A DNA stretch of 64,000 bases from Terriglobia bacterium (lineage in GTDB: Bacteria > Acidobacteriota > Terriglobia > Bryobacterales > Bryobacteraceae), in assembly GCA_021325235.1 (NCBI GenBank), contig JAJPHN010000025.1:372001-436000 (forward strand), read 5' to 3'. Below, piece by piece: positions 10,033 to 18,949 of this stretch. Numbering within the stretch: the stretch's first letter is position 1; each line of letters starts with the position of its first letter. The position numbers and the translations under genes were made by a program. The notes below the pieces were generated by a model, which was given only the letters and a program-made list of their open reading frames with translations, was not told the origin of the DNA and did not search any database.

Positions 10033-11499
10033 CTACTCGCTTAACTGCAAGACCCAGGCCGGTTGCGTGAACAACTCCTGCGGCAACGCGGGCAAGCTGA
10101 CGACTAATGACTCCCCGTCTGCACGGAATTGCAGCGGCTCCGCATCGCCGAGCAGCGACACCGATTTGATCCTCGCCGCATCTACGTTCTTCACCGTGAA
10201 CTCCTTGCCCGGCCAGCGCGGCAGAATCGCGTACACAGTAGACCCCTTGCTGGTGAAGAATGCTTCGATGGCTGCTTTGCCCGGCTGCGGCGTGCCTGCC
10301 AGCTGCGATACGTCGTATTCGCTCTTGAAGCGCTGGTTGTAATCGACTTTCGGCTGCTCGCCATTGCTCCACTGGCGCGACTCCTTCCAGGGTCGCGTGC
10401 CATAGATCGCGTCGCCGTTGATCTTCAGCCAATCGCCGATCTCTTTTAAGCGCTGTTCCATGATGACGGGAATGCGGCCGTCAGCGCGCGGGCCGATGTC
10501 GAGCAGCAGATTGCCGCCGCGGCTCACGGTATCCACCAGCATCAGCACAAGCTGCCGGCCCGTGTGGTAGTCCTTCAACTGTTCGTCGCGGTTGTAGCCG
10601 TACGAATAGCCCATGCCGCGGCTCTCTTCCCAGGGATGATTGATCTGGCTCATGCCGGCGGTGTACTCCGTGGTCCAGTAGCCGCCGTCGGTATGACGCG
10701 TCTCCTTGCCCCAGCGATCGTTCACAACGACTTTGTCTTTGACCGGCGAATCGTTGAAGAGCCAGGCGAGTAACTCCGGACTGTGCCAGTCGGCGGAGGG
10801 CATCTCCCATTCGCCGTCGGAAAAAATGATGTCCGGCTGATAGTGCGTGACCAGATCTTTGAACTGCGGGAACATGTGCTCACGGACGTAGCGTGGCTTG
10901 TCATTGAGCCAGAGCGGGTTGTACCACTCGTACAGCGAATAATAGACACCCATACGAACGCCTTTCGCGCGCACGGCGTTTGTGAGATCGCCCAACAGGT
11001 CGCGATGCGGACCGATCTCGACGGCGTTCCAGGGGCGACCCCAATCGCGCGAGGCTTCCTTGCTTGGCCAGAGCGCAAAGCCTTCGTGATGCTTCGAGGT
11101 GAGCGCTACATACTTGGCCCCGGATTGCGCGATGACGTCGGCCCAGTGGTCGGGATCGAATAACTCCGCTTTGAACATCGGCGCGAAATCCTGATAGGCG
11201 AAATCGGGCCCATAGACGCGCTTGTGGAATGCCCACGAGCCCGCATCGACCGCATCCGCTCCCGGCTTGCGGCCTTCCGTGATGGCGTGCCAGTACCACT
11301 CGGCGTAGGCGAGATTGTTCGGCAGCACTGGCGCATAGGCCGGCACCGAGTAGACGCCCCAGTGTATGAAAATTCCGAACTTGGCATCGCCAAACCATGC
11401 GGGCGTCGGACGCTTGTTGATGGAATCCCAGGTGGGTTCGTAATGCTGCGCAAAAAGAGAACTCGCCGCAAGAAGCGCAGGCACCAGTCGTTTAAGCAT
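10033..11499 (-). CDS. secreted alpha-L-fucosidase (GH29)
   Basis: This 488-residue glycoside hydrolase has a signal peptide (MLKRLVPALLAASSLFAQ). The GH29 catalytic barrel starts at WFGDAKFGIFIHWGVYSVPAY and continues through YVALTSKHHEGFALWPS. The likely nucleophile is the Asp in the segment DIIFSDGEWEMP, followed by the NDRWGKETRHTDGGYWTTE region. A beta-sandwich C-terminal domain follows. The family releases terminal L-fucose from glycans by a retaining mechanism. The gene is last in a minus-strand run (dnaB, ilvE, DUF1080, small ORF, fucosidase), and the DUF1080 neighbour also suggests glycan degradation. It converges with the Oar-like receptor, leaving only 11 bases between the stops. 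Confidence 0.92.
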   Translation of the reverse strand: MLKRLVPALLAASSLFAQHYEPTWDSINKRPTPAWFGDAKFGIFIHWGVYSVPAYAPVLPNNLAYAEWYWHAITEGRKPGADAVDAGSWAFHKRVYGPDFAYQDFAPMFKAELFDPDHWADVIAQSGAKYVALTSKHHEGFALWPSKEASRDWGRPWNAVEIGPHRDLLGDLTNAVRAKGVRMGVYYSLYEWYNPLWLNDKPRYVREHMFPQFKDLVTHYQPDIIFSDGEWEMPSADWHSPELLAWLFNDSPVKDKVVVNDRWGKETRHTDGGYWTTEYTAGMSQINHPWEESRGMGYSYGYNRDEQLKDYHTGRQLVLMLVDTVSRGGNLLLDIGPRADGRIPVIMEQRLKEIGDWLKINGDAIYGTRPWKESRQWSNGEQPKVDYNQRFKSEYDVSQLAGTPQPGKAAIEAFFTSKGSTVYAILPRWPGKEFTVKNVDAARIKSVSLLGDAEPLQFRADGESLVVSLPALPQELFTQPAWVLQLSE

Positions 11500-11526
11500 T
11501 TACGAGAGATTCTATCGTTTGACGCC

Positions 11527-11751
11527 TCAGCGGCGCTTGAAGAAGCGCTGCTCGACGGCTAGCATCAGCCGGTTATTGTGAATCGAAACGGAAGTAAGCC
11601 GGCGCGGAAACAGACTCGTGTCTTCATCCGGCATCTGCGCGTCGGGCGGCAGCTGAACATCGAGGAGTTGCCGGTCGACCACTTCGCGCAGAATCATCGC
11701 GGCTTGCGCTAATAGTTCGCGGTCGTGCAGTTCGCGGTAAAAGCGCGACAT
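11527..11751 (-). CDS. small hypothetical protein (74 aa)
   Basis: This short frame lies between the DUF1080 and fucosidase genes on the same strand. The sequence begins MSRFYRELHDRELLAQAAM, is predicted to be helical for the first 30 residues, then has an acidic Pro-rich stretch (PPDAQMPDEDTSLFP) and ends VEQRFFKRR. It has no signal peptide, Cys pair or recognisable domain. No clear Shine-Dalgarno sequence is seen. It fits the gap neatly and its composition looks protein-like, but it could be spurious. Confidence 0.45.
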   Translation of the reverse strand: MSRFYRELHDRELLAQAAMILREVVDRQLLDVQLPPDAQMPDEDTSLFPRRLTSVSIHNNRLMLAVEQRFFKRR

Positions 11752-11783
11752 TCATTGATTTTCACACTGCTCGAAGATGTGTA

Positions 11784-12425
11784 TCAGCGGTGCGACAAAT
11801 CGCGGATCCAGATATCCTTAAACTCCATGTTGCCGCGGCCTCCGGCATGTAATTGCAACGCGATGGTTCCGTCGGGAGCGCCGGGTTTCGGATCGGTGAA
11901 ATCCACCATGGGCACACCATTCAAACGCGATTTGTAGCGGTTGCCGACCACTTCGACGAGGTAATCGTTCCATTCCGCCATGCGCACCACGCTCTCATTT
12001 TCGGGCGCCGGCCAGACGACCCATTGGCGTCCGTCTTCGGCATAAACGCCGCCGGTGTGGTGCATCATGTTGCAGTCGATTTCAAACTGCATGCCCTGGG
12101 TGACGTCGGCGGTGCCGGGTTTAAAGGCGGAATGGAAGAAGACGCCGCTATTGCCGTCCCCAACGCACTTGAAGCGCAGGGCCAGCTGGAAGTCTTTATA
12201 GGGTTGCTCGGTTTCGAGGTAGCCGTAGTCTTTGGTGAGGCCTTTGCCGTGGATGAGGCCGTTCTCCACAGTCCAACTTTCGTTGCCGACTTTGTGCCAG
12301 CCGGAGAGATCGGTGCCGTTGAAGAGCGAAATCCAATCGTCGCCGGGGATTTTTTCTTTCTTCTGAGCGAATGCCAGCAGTGCGGCTAAGCAGAGGAGGG
12401 AAGCAGCAGCAAAGCGAGAGGCCAT
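11784..12425 (-). CDS. secreted DUF1080 (3-keto-disaccharide hydrolase) protein
   Basis: This 213-residue protein has a signal peptide (MASRFAAASLLCLAALLAFAQ) followed by one DUF1080 jelly-roll domain. Signature segments are DDWISLFNGTDLSGWHKVG, GDGNSGVFFHS and the closing HAGGRGNMEFKDIWIRDL. DUF1080 proteins are concanavalin-like lectin/hydrolase folds common in acidobacteria and planctomycetes, and some act on 3-keto-glycosides. The start was set at ATG 12425 because the signal peptide begins there; longer reading has no signal and runs into ilvE. It lies 37 bases downstream of ilvE and upstream of the fucosidase, so a role in extracellular sugar breakdown is inferred. Confidence 0.87.
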   Translation of the reverse strand: MASRFAAASLLCLAALLAFAQKKEKIPGDDWISLFNGTDLSGWHKVGNESWTVENGLIHGKGLTKDYGYLETEQPYKDFQLALRFKCVGDGNSGVFFHSAFKPGTADVTQGMQFEIDCNMMHHTGGVYAEDGRQWVVWPAPENESVVRMAEWNDYLVEVVGNRYKSRLNGVPMVDFTDPKPGAPDGTIALQLHAGGRGNMEFKDIWIRDLSHR

Positions 12426-12462
12426 AAGAGGAATGTTCTCACATGGCCTCGGAGCGAAAATC

Positions 12463-13548
12463 CTAGACGAGGGAGTGAGCTTCGACCACCGTACGCCGCC
12501 AGCCGTGCAGATCGGGCACGCGGCCGTATTGGACTCCCGTAAGGTGCTTGTACAGCTTTTCCGATACGGGTCCGGGAGCGGGAAGTGCAAATTTTTCGCC
12601 GCGCTCGGTGAGGAGGTGCGCGATTCCGGTGATAGTGGCCGCAGTTCCGCAGGCGAAGGATTCGGTGATCGCGCCGCTCTTCAGTTTTGCAAAGAGCTCG
12701 GCGGCCGGATAGGCAAATTCGCGTGTCGGAATGCCGAGGTCTTGCGCCAGAACAAGGATGCTGTCGCGGACGACGCCCGGAAGAGTCGTGCTGTTGATGG
12801 GAGGCGTCATGAGCGTACCGTTTTCGACGAACATGATGTTCATGCCGCCCATTTCTTCGACGCGGTGCTCGGGACTGACATCGAGGAAGAGTACCTGGGC
12901 GCAGTTCTGATGCTTGGCGTCGGAGATGATTTTGAGTGTCACGGCGTAGTTCGCAGCGGCTTTTACATTGCCGGTGCCGCCGGGCGCAGCGCGAACCACT
13001 GATTCCGAGATGAGCACGTCTACCGAGCCGAGACCATTCTTTGCTTCCGGGAAATAGGCGCCGCTCGGAAGCGCGAGCGCATAGAAAAGATACTCACTCG
13101 AAGCGCGCACGCCGATGCAGGCTTCGGTGCCGATCAGGACAGGACGGAGGTAAAGGCTGCCGGGCTCGCGGGGAACGTGGTCCTCGTGAATGCGCGTGAG
13201 CTCGGAAACGGCTGCGAGAAAAAGCTCTTCGGGAACCGGCGGCATGCACATCCGCACAGCGGAATCATGGAACCGCTGGGCATTCTTTTCGGGACGAAAG
13301 AGCGCAATGGAACCGTCGGCCTGGCGAAATGCCTTGAGTCCTTCGAAGATGGCCTGGGCGTAGTGGAGGACGATGGCGGCAGGGTGAAGATTAAAGTTGG
13401 CGAGAGGCTCGAGGCGTGGATTCTGCCATTGCCCCTCGCGATACTCGCAGACGAACATGTTCGGAGCGAACATTTTGCCGAATGCGATCTTGGACGGATC
13501 TAATTCGGCCTGCGGCGGGCGGCGTTGCGAGAGATCCTGAATGGTCAT
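12463..13548 (-). CDS. ilvE: branched-chain amino acid aminotransferase
   Basis: This fold-type IV PLP aminotransferase has 361 residues, the size of the longer IlvE subgroup (BCAT type II). It interconverts Leu, Ile and Val with their 2-oxo acids using glutamate/2-oxoglutarate. The PLP lysine is K196 in GGTGNVKAAANYA. Other family segments are LHYAQAIFEGLKAFR, LYLRPVLIGTEACIGV, EEMGGMNIMFV and the phosphate-cup residues around CGTAATITGI. It sits 73 bases downstream of dnaB on the same strand. Confidence 0.94.
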   Translation of the reverse strand: MTIQDLSQRRPPQAELDPSKIAFGKMFAPNMFVCEYREGQWQNPRLEPLANFNLHPAAIVLHYAQAIFEGLKAFRQADGSIALFRPEKNAQRFHDSAVRMCMPPVPEELFLAAVSELTRIHEDHVPREPGSLYLRPVLIGTEACIGVRASSEYLFYALALPSGAYFPEAKNGLGSVDVLISESVVRAAPGGTGNVKAAANYAVTLKIISDAKHQNCAQVLFLDVSPEHRVEEMGGMNIMFVENGTLMTPPINSTTLPGVVRDSILVLAQDLGIPTREFAYPAAELFAKLKSGAITESFACGTAATITGIAHLLTERGEKFALPAPGPVSEKLYKHLTGVQYGRVPDLHGWRRTVVEAHSLV

Positions 13549-13621
13549 CTCTCATTTTTGCATGCTGAAAACGGCGCGCCCGGAGGCCCCGCGCAAGGTA
13601 GAAGACCAAATCTGCGCGGGA

Positions 13622-15001
13622 TTACTCTTCGAAGGGCGCATCGTCGTCGCCGGTATCGGCTGCCAGGTTTTCGAATTTCGTGTAGCGATTGAGAAACGCG
13701 AGCTTCACGCGTCCGGTGGGGCCGTTGCGCTGCTTGGCGAGAATCAGCTCGGCGAGGCCTTTCAGACTTTCTTTGTCGGGGCGATAAACTTCTTCCCGGA
13801 AGATGAAGCCGACCATATCGGCGTCCTGTTCGATGGAGCCGGATTCGCGCAAATCGCTTAGCATCGGGCGATGATCACCCGGCCGCGTTTCCGGCGCACG
13901 GCTTAACTGCGAAAGCACCAGGAACGGGACGCGCAGCTCTTTGGACATCAGCTTGAATCCACGCGACAGCGAGCTGATCTCCTGCACACGATTCTCATAG
14001 CGGCCGCGGCCCTGCATCAGCTGCAGGTAGTCGATCACGACCAGCCCGAGATCCTGTTCGGCCTGCAGCCGCCGAAGTTTCGAATGGACGTCCATCAGAT
14101 TTGTGCCGGCGGTGTCGTCGATATAAAGCGGCGATTCGACGATGCGGTAGAGCGCGTCCTGCAGCGCGTGGCGCTCTTCCGCATTGAGGTATCCGGCACG
14201 GAACCGCTGCTGATCGACGCGCGCGGTGGCACATATCAGCCGCGTCAGCAGCGATTCTTTCGACATTTCAAGCGAGAACACCGCGACTGCTTTCGGGTTC
14301 TTGGGGTTCATCGCCACATGCTGGGCGATATTCAGCGCGAAAGCGGTTTTGCCCATGGCCGGGCGAGCGGCGAGGATGAACAACTCGCCCTCACGCAGAC
14401 CGCCCGTCATTTCATCAAACTTCAGGAAGCCCGTACCGATGCCCTTGATGCGCTTGCTGGCATCGAGAAAGGCGTTGATGCCGCCTTCGTACTCACTGAC
14501 GATCTGAGCCGGGCTCGAGAGTGCATTCTTCGATTGAACATCGCCAAGCTTGATCAGCGTCTCTTCGAGAGCGCCGAGAATTTCGGTCGCGTTTTCCCCC
14601 TGCGCTACGCAGCGGCTGATGGTGTCCTGCGAGACGGCGATGATCTTACGCAGCGTCGATTTTTCTTTGACGATGGCGGCGTAGCTGTCGAGATTGTGCA
14701 GCTGAGGCAGGCCATCATCGAGCGAGACCAGGTAGCTGAGGCCATCCACCGATTGCAGCTGTCCGTGCTTCATCAGCTCATTGGCCAGAGTCACGCGATC
14801 GATCTTTTCGCCGCGCTCGTGCAGCTCGCTCATGCGCAGGAAAATGCGTTTGTGTTTTTCGAGGCTGAAATCGTCGGCCGTGAGCAGACCCGCAACCTGC
14901 AGGAAGGCCGCCTCGGTGCTCATGATGGCGCCGAGGACGAAGCGCTCCGCGTCGAGATTATCGGGCAGAGGATGATCGAGGGCGATTTCGCGCGCAGCCA
15001 T
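13622..15001 (-). CDS. dnaB: replicative DNA helicase
   Basis: DnaB is the hexameric helicase that unwinds the replication fork. The protein has 459 residues. The N-terminal primase-interacting helical domain starts near residue 13 (DNLDAERFVLGAIM). A linker follows, then the RecA-like motor with Walker A ARPAMGKTAF (211-220), LVVIDYLQLMQGRG (Walker B), and LSQLSRAPETR with the arginine-finger region. There is no intein. The C-terminus ends in an acidic tail (DTGDDDAPFEE). It is first in the minus-strand run; the 226 bases between its start and the his leader gene must hold both divergent promoters. Confidence 0.95.
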   Translation of the reverse strand: MAAREIALDHPLPDNLDAERFVLGAIMSTEAAFLQVAGLLTADDFSLEKHKRIFLRMSELHERGEKIDRVTLANELMKHGQLQSVDGLSYLVSLDDGLPQLHNLDSYAAIVKEKSTLRKIIAVSQDTISRCVAQGENATEILGALEETLIKLGDVQSKNALSSPAQIVSEYEGGINAFLDASKRIKGIGTGFLKFDEMTGGLREGELFILAARPAMGKTAFALNIAQHVAMNPKNPKAVAVFSLEMSKESLLTRLICATARVDQQRFRAGYLNAEERHALQDALYRIVESPLYIDDTAGTNLMDVHSKLRRLQAEQDLGLVVIDYLQLMQGRGRYENRVQEISSLSRGFKLMSKELRVPFLVLSQLSRAPETRPGDHRPMLSDLRESGSIEQDADMVGFIFREEVYRPDKESLKGLAELILAKQRNGPTGRVKLAFLNRYTKFENLAADTGDDDAPFEE

Positions 15002-15212
15002 ATTCCGAGCCGTGTGTTGGGGTGGACTTGTCTACGTTATGCGACCCATCGCCCGGAGTGCAATAGGCGAACATACAGCTTCCACGCAATCCACCGCGCA
15101 GCGGGTAACAGAAAAAATATTTGTCAACGGCGTTTCCACAGGAAATCCTATTACATTTTCGCCCAAAAATGTTCAATGTAAAGAGCCCTTTCGGTTTACT
15201 GCCCGCTGCTGC

Positions 15213-15218
15213 TATACT
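15213..15218 (+). promoter_or_regulatory. candidate -10 box of the his operon
   Basis: TATACT is a near-consensus sigma-70 -10 hexamer, 10 bases before the leader-peptide ATG. This would place the transcript start at about 15224-15226, giving an almost leaderless mRNA. The -35 region at the proper distance (TTCGGT near 15190-15195) is weak, so the assignment is tentative. Confidence 0.45.
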
Positions 15219-15227
15219 CGTCAGCAG

Positions 15228-15275
15228 ATGCACAGCAAAGTTCATCGCCACCATCACCATCCTTCGATGGCGTAG
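15228..15275 (+). CDS. hisL: histidine operon leader peptide
   Basis: A 15-codon frame encodes MHSKVHRHHHHPSMA and ends in TAG (15273-15275). Six of the 15 residues are His, four of them consecutive (15249-15260). It lies 80 bases upstream of hisI on the same strand and is followed by a strong terminator. This is the hallmark of transcription attenuation by a histidine-sensing leader peptide, as in enterobacterial hisL, although the peptide itself is not homologous. No Shine-Dalgarno is obvious, which agrees with the very short 5' UTR implied by the TATACT box. It was recognised from the His run and from its position relative to the terminator. Confidence 0.9.
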   Translation: MHSKVHRHHHHPSMA

Positions 15276-15324
15276 CGGCGAGCCTTTGCGTTGTTCCTGG
15301 TTTCTTTTGCAATCGGCCCGCTGC
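15272..15324 (+). promoter_or_regulatory. candidate his antiterminator pairing
   Basis: GTAGCGG (15272-15278), which overlaps the leader stop codon, can pair with CCGCTGC (15318-15324) in seven consecutive pairs, one of them G-U. The second segment is the 5' arm of the terminator, so the two structures exclude each other. A ribosome stalled on the His codons (ending at 15260) leaves 15272-15278 free and favours readthrough. A ribosome at the stop codon covers it and lets the terminator form. A small hairpin CCATC-CTTC-GATGG (15257-15270) could act as the pause or alternative structure. Confidence 0.75.
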
Positions 15325-15347
15325 TCCGGCAGCGGGCCTTTTACTTT
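15315..15347 (+). terminator. his operon attenuator terminator
   Basis: A perfect 10-bp stem is formed by GGCCCGCTGC (15315-15324) and GCAGCGGGCC (15329-15338) around a four-base loop TCCG. It is followed directly by TTTTACTTT. It lies between the leader peptide and hisI and ends 9 bases before the hisI start codon. The GAGG ribosome-binding site of hisI (15347-15350) lies just past the T tract. Confidence 0.92.
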
Positions 15348-15355
15348 GAGGCAGA

Positions 15356-15751
15356 ATGGCGGATTCTTCGATAACGTCTGACTTGGATTTTGAGAAGCAG
15401 GGAGGGCTGATTGCGGCCGTGGTGCAGCATGCGCGAAGCGGGCGCGTGCTCATGGTCGGCTACATGAACCGCGAGGCGTTTCATAAGACACTCGAGACGG
15501 GCCACGTCACGTTTTTCAGCCGCTCGCGGCAGAAGCTCTGGACGAAAGGCGAGACATCAGGTCACTTTCTCGAGCTCGTCTCGATTCACACGGATTGTGA
15601 CGCGGACGCGCTGCTGGTTGAGGCGAACCCAATCGGGCCCGGCGTCTGCCACAACGGCTACGAAAGCTGCTTTTACCGAACTCTGCAGAATGGCGAATGG
15701 GCGGTCACGGATGCGCCTGCCTATGACTCGTCGTCGGTCTATTCGAAATGA
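15356..15751 (+). CDS. hisI: phosphoribosyl-AMP cyclohydrolase
   Basis: HisI opens the adenine ring of phosphoribosyl-AMP, the third step of histidine synthesis. The 131-residue protein carries the PRA-CH signature: [16 protein letters not shown] (55-70), the metal/substrate segment [11 protein letters not shown] (78-88), and Cys98 and Cys105 that complete the zinc site. It is monofunctional: there is no C-terminal HisE (PRA-pyrophosphohydrolase) domain, and no hisE gene lies in this operon. It is the first structural gene after the attenuator, has GAGG five bases before ATG, and overlaps hisG by four bases. Confidence 0.95.
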   Translation: MADSSITSDLDFEKQGGLIAAVVQHARSGRVLMVGYMNREAFHKTLETGHVTFFSRSRQKLWTKGETSGHFLELVSIHTDCDADALLVEANPIGPGVCHNGYESCFYRTLQNGEWAVTDAPAYDSSSVYSK

Positions 15752-16617
15752 AACTGAAGCTCGGTATACCGAAAGGCTCGCTGGAGTCGGCGACGATTGA
15801 TCTTTTCCGCCGCGCCGGATTCGTGATTACCACCAGCAGCCGCAGTTATTTTCCGGCCATCGATGATCCCGAGATCGAATGCATGCTGATCCGCGCCCAG
15901 GAGATGGCGCGCTATGTAGAAGACGGCGTGCTCGATGCGGGTCTGACGGGCCGCGACTGGGTAGAAGAAAACGAAGCGCATGTGGAAACGGTGGCCGACC
16001 TGATTTACGCCAAACAGAGCTTCGGCAAAGTGCGCTGGGTACTGGCGGCCCCCGAGGCTTCGCCTTACAAGACGGTCCAGGATCTGGAAGGAAAGACGAT
16101 CGCGACCGAGTTGGTCAATTTAACCGAGCGATATCTGGCCAGCAAGGGCGTTCATGCGCGGGTGGAGTTCAGCTGGGGCGCAACGGAAGTGAAACCGCCG
16201 GAGCTGGCGGACGCGATCGTGGAAGTGACCGAGACCGGCTCGTCGCTTCGTGCCAACAAGCTGCGAATTCTGGAGACCGTGCTCGAATCGAACACGCAGC
16301 TGATCGCAAACCTGGATTCGTGGGCCGACATGTGGAAGCGGCGCAAGCTGCAGGACATTAAGATGCTGCTGGAAGGTGCGATCAACGCGCTCGGCAAAGT
16401 CGGGCTGATGATGAACGTGCGGCGCGATCAACTGGAAGCGGTGATCAACGCGCTGCCTGCGTTAAAGAATCCGACGATCTCGCAGCTGAGCGATGAAGCC
16501 TGGGTAGCGGTGAACACGATTCTCGAAGAGGCGACGGTGCGCACCATTATTCCGCGCCTGAAAGAAGCCGGTGCGCAGGGAATCGTCGAGTATCCGCTCA
16601 ACAAGATCGTGATGTAG
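15748..16617 (+). CDS. hisG: ATP phosphoribosyltransferase, long form
   Basis: HisG condenses ATP with PRPP in the first, committed step of histidine synthesis. At 289 residues it is the long, hexameric form with a C-terminal ACT-like regulatory domain (about 210-289) that normally binds histidine for feedback inhibition. It therefore needs no HisZ partner. Motifs include [11 protein letters not shown] at the start, [12 protein letters not shown], and the PRPP loop [15 protein letters not shown]. It overlaps hisI by four bases and ends three bases before hisD. Confidence 0.95.
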   Translation: MKLKLGIPKGSLESATIDLFRRAGFVITTSSRSYFPAIDDPEIECMLIRAQEMARYVEDGVLDAGLTGRDWVEENEAHVETVADLIYAKQSFGKVRWVLAAPEASPYKTVQDLEGKTIATELVNLTERYLASKGVHARVEFSWGATEVKPPELADAIVEVTETGSSLRANKLRILETVLESNTQLIANLDSWADMWKRRKLQDIKMLLEGAINALGKVGLMMNVRRDQLEAVINALPALKNPTISQLSDEAWVAVNTILEEATVRTIIPRLKEAGAQGIVEYPLNKIVM

Positions 16618-16620
16618 GCG

Positions 16621-17865
16621 ATGATTCGAATCGTTGACGAAGCTGGAGCCCGAGCCATTCTGAGCAGCCGCGCGCGCACGCTGGGCGATGCGGAAGCAGT
16701 GGCGCGCCCAATTCTGGAGACGGTTCGCGCGGAAGGCGATCTGGCGTTGCTGCGGTATGCGCGGGAATTCGACCGGCTCGGCACACATCCGCTGCGAGTT
16801 ACAGAGAGTGAACTCGCCGAAGCCGAGGCCGCGCTTTCACCGTGCCTGCGTCAGGCTGTCGAAACAGCGACGCGCAACATTCGCGAATATGCAGAGGCGC
16901 AGCTTCCGCGCGAACATTTGGCCGAATTTTCGCCGGGACGAAAACTTGGCTGGATTGTGCGGCCCCTCTCGGCGGTGGGCTGCTATGTGCCGTCGGGAAG
17001 ATATCCGCTGCCCTCCACTCTCCTGATGACGGCGGTGCTCGCGCAAACCGCCGGAGTCGAGCGCATTGTGGTCACATCGCCGAAGCCTTCGCCTGAGATT
17101 CTCGGTTGCGCGAAGTTGCTTGGCATCACGGAAGTGTATCGGGTGGGAGGAGCGCATGCGATCGCGGCACTCGCCTTTGGAACGGAGACGATTGCACGAG
17201 TGGACCGCATCGTCGGGCCGGGAAACGCATATGTGGCTGCGGCGAAGAAGCTGGTAGCCGGCGAAACGGGTATCGATTTTGTTGCAGGTCCGACCGAGAT
17301 TCTGATTCTCGCGGCGCAGGCCGATCCAGGCGTGCTTGCGGCCGATATGCTCGCACAAGCCGAGCACGACGAAGCGGCCAGCGCGATGCTCCTTACGACT
17401 TCGCGCGAGCTGGCTGAGACGGTGGCGCGTGAGCTGGAGATGCAGCTGGCCGATCTGCCGACCGCCGATGTGGCTCGCCGCTCACTGGCGAGCAACGGAT
17501 TTATCGCCATTCTGCCTACCATAAAGGAAGCCGTGGCACTTGCGAATTTCTGCGCGCCGGAACATCTCAGCCTTCACGATCCGGAGCTGCTTCCGCAAAT
17601 TCGTAACGCCGGTGCGGTTTTTCTAGGTGCGTGGTCAGCTGAATCGGCGGGTGATTACGCAGCGGGCCCGAGCCATGTACTGCCGACCGGAGGCGTGTCG
17701 CGGCTGCGCGGCGGGTTATCGGTCACTGATTTCATGAAAGTAATTTCTATTCAGGAGCTAACACCTTCTGCGCTCGCCGATCTCGCTCCTGCGATCACGA
17801 CACTGGCGCGCGCGGAAGGGCTCGAGGCGCACGCCCGCGCCGTGGAGATTCGCTGTGCCCGCTAA
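16621..17865 (+). CDS. hisD: histidinol dehydrogenase
   Basis: HisD oxidises L-histidinol to L-histidine in the last two steps, using NAD and zinc. The protein has 414 residues, slightly shorter than E. coli HisD. Conserved blocks are YVPSGRYPLPSTLLMTAVLA, VGPGNAYVAAAKKLV, the zinc-site region AGPTEILILAAQADP with LAQAEHDEAA, and the catalytic block FCAPEHLSLHDPE. The last codons overlap the GTG start of hisC by 11 bases. Confidence 0.96.
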   Translation: MIRIVDEAGARAILSSRARTLGDAEAVARPILETVRAEGDLALLRYAREFDRLGTHPLRVTESELAEAEAALSPCLRQAVETATRNIREYAEAQLPREHLAEFSPGRKLGWIVRPLSAVGCYVPSGRYPLPSTLLMTAVLAQTAGVERIVVTSPKPSPEILGCAKLLGITEVYRVGGAHAIAALAFGTETIARVDRIVGPGNAYVAAAKKLVAGETGIDFVAGPTEILILAAQADPGVLAADMLAQAEHDEAASAMLLTTSRELAETVARELEMQLADLPTADVARRSLASNGFIAILPTIKEAVALANFCAPEHLSLHDPELLPQIRNAGAVFLGAWSAESAGDYAAGPSHVLPTGGVSRLRGGLSVTDFMKVISIQELTPSALADLAPAITTLARAEGLEAHARAVEIRCAR

Positions 17866-18949
17866 CACTGCTCTCGAGAGCGAAACAAAGACCATCGCAA
17901 ACGGCCCGGCGCCCCGCGAAGCCGTGCTGAAAATGGCGCCCTATCATCCGCCCACCGGCGGACGCCGTAACAAGCTGCGCCTCGATTTCAACGAAAACAC
18001 GGTTGGTGCTCCGCCGCACGTGATCGATTTCATCAAGCGCTACCTGACGGCTGCCGACCTGAGCATCTATCCCGAGTACGAGCACACGCTCGAAGAACTC
18101 GCGGCGTTTTTCAAGGTCGCGCCGGACGAACTTACGCTGACCAACGGCACCGATGAGGCGATCCACATCCTCATCAATACGTACGTGAGCGAAGGCGACA
18201 GCGTGGTTTTGATTGAACCGGCATACGCCATGTATCGCTTCTATAGCCAGCTCGCTGGCGCCACTATCAGCGAAGTGCGTTATCGCCACGGCAATCTGGC
18301 TTTCCCGCTCAGCGAATTACTCGAGCAGCTCGATGCCAACACGCGCGCCGTGCTGATCGGCAATCCGAACAATCCGACCGGCACGGGCACGAATGTCGAC
18401 GGCATCCGGCAGATTCTGCGCGCTGCTCCGAATGCCGCCGTGCTGATCGATGAGGCATATTACGAATTCAGCGGCGTTACGGTGCTTCCCCTGATCCGCG
18501 AGTTTCCGAATCTTTTTGTCAGCCGCACGTTCTCGAAGACCTACGGGCTTGCCGCGATGCGCTGCGGCTGCCTTTTCTCGCAGAGCGCTAATATGGCTCA
18601 CGTTCGCAAAGCACAATCGCCTTACAGTGTGAATGCGCTGGCAGCGATGGCGGTGCGAATAGCGGTACAGGATCGCACGTTCGTCGAAGAGTACGTATTG
18701 GAAGTGCTGGCAGCGAAGGAGTTGCTGTACCTGGGCCTCGAAAGGCTGAAAATTCCGTATATTCGGACGCTCGCAAATTTCGTTTTGTTTGAGGCGGGCG
18801 AGCGCGCCATCGAAATCCGCGACGAACTACGCAATCGCGGCGTGCTGGTTCGGGATCGCAGCTATGAAATCCCGGGCGCGGTGCGGGTTACGATCGGCAC
18901 GCGCGACCAGGTCCAGAGATTCCTCAGCGAACTGGAGAAAATTTGGTAG
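17855..18949 (+). CDS. hisC: histidinol-phosphate aminotransferase
   Basis: HisC is a fold-type I PLP aminotransferase that makes histidinol phosphate from imidazole-acetol phosphate. It has 364 residues. The PLP lysine is K228 in SRTFSKTYGLAAMRCG; IGNPNNPTGT (168-177) and LDFNENT (43-49) are the usual family motifs. The GTG start lies inside the end of hisD, and its own stop overlaps the TTG start of the HAD gene by seven bases. Confidence 0.95.
   Translation: MPANTALESETKTIANGPAPREAVLKMAPYHPPTGGRRNKLRLDFNENTVGAPPHVIDFIKRYLTAADLSIYPEYEHTLEELAAFFKVAPDELTLTNGTDEAIHILINTYVSEGDSVVLIEPAYAMYRFYSQLAGATISEVRYRHGNLAFPLSELLEQLDANTRAVLIGNPNNPTGTGTNVDGIRQILRAAPNAAVLIDEAYYEFSGVTVLPLIREFPNLFVSRTFSKTYGLAAMRCGCLFSQSANMAHVRKAQSPYSVNALAAMAVRIAVQDRTFVEEYVLEVLAAKELLYLGLERLKIPYIRTLANFVLFEAGERAIEIRDELRNRGVLVRDRSYEIPGAVRVTIGTRDQVQRFLSELEKIW

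Noticed and set aside
14084-15181. 365-codon plus-strand frame opposite dnaB
   Set aside because: Antisense shadow of dnaB; no family match and it runs into the his leader region.
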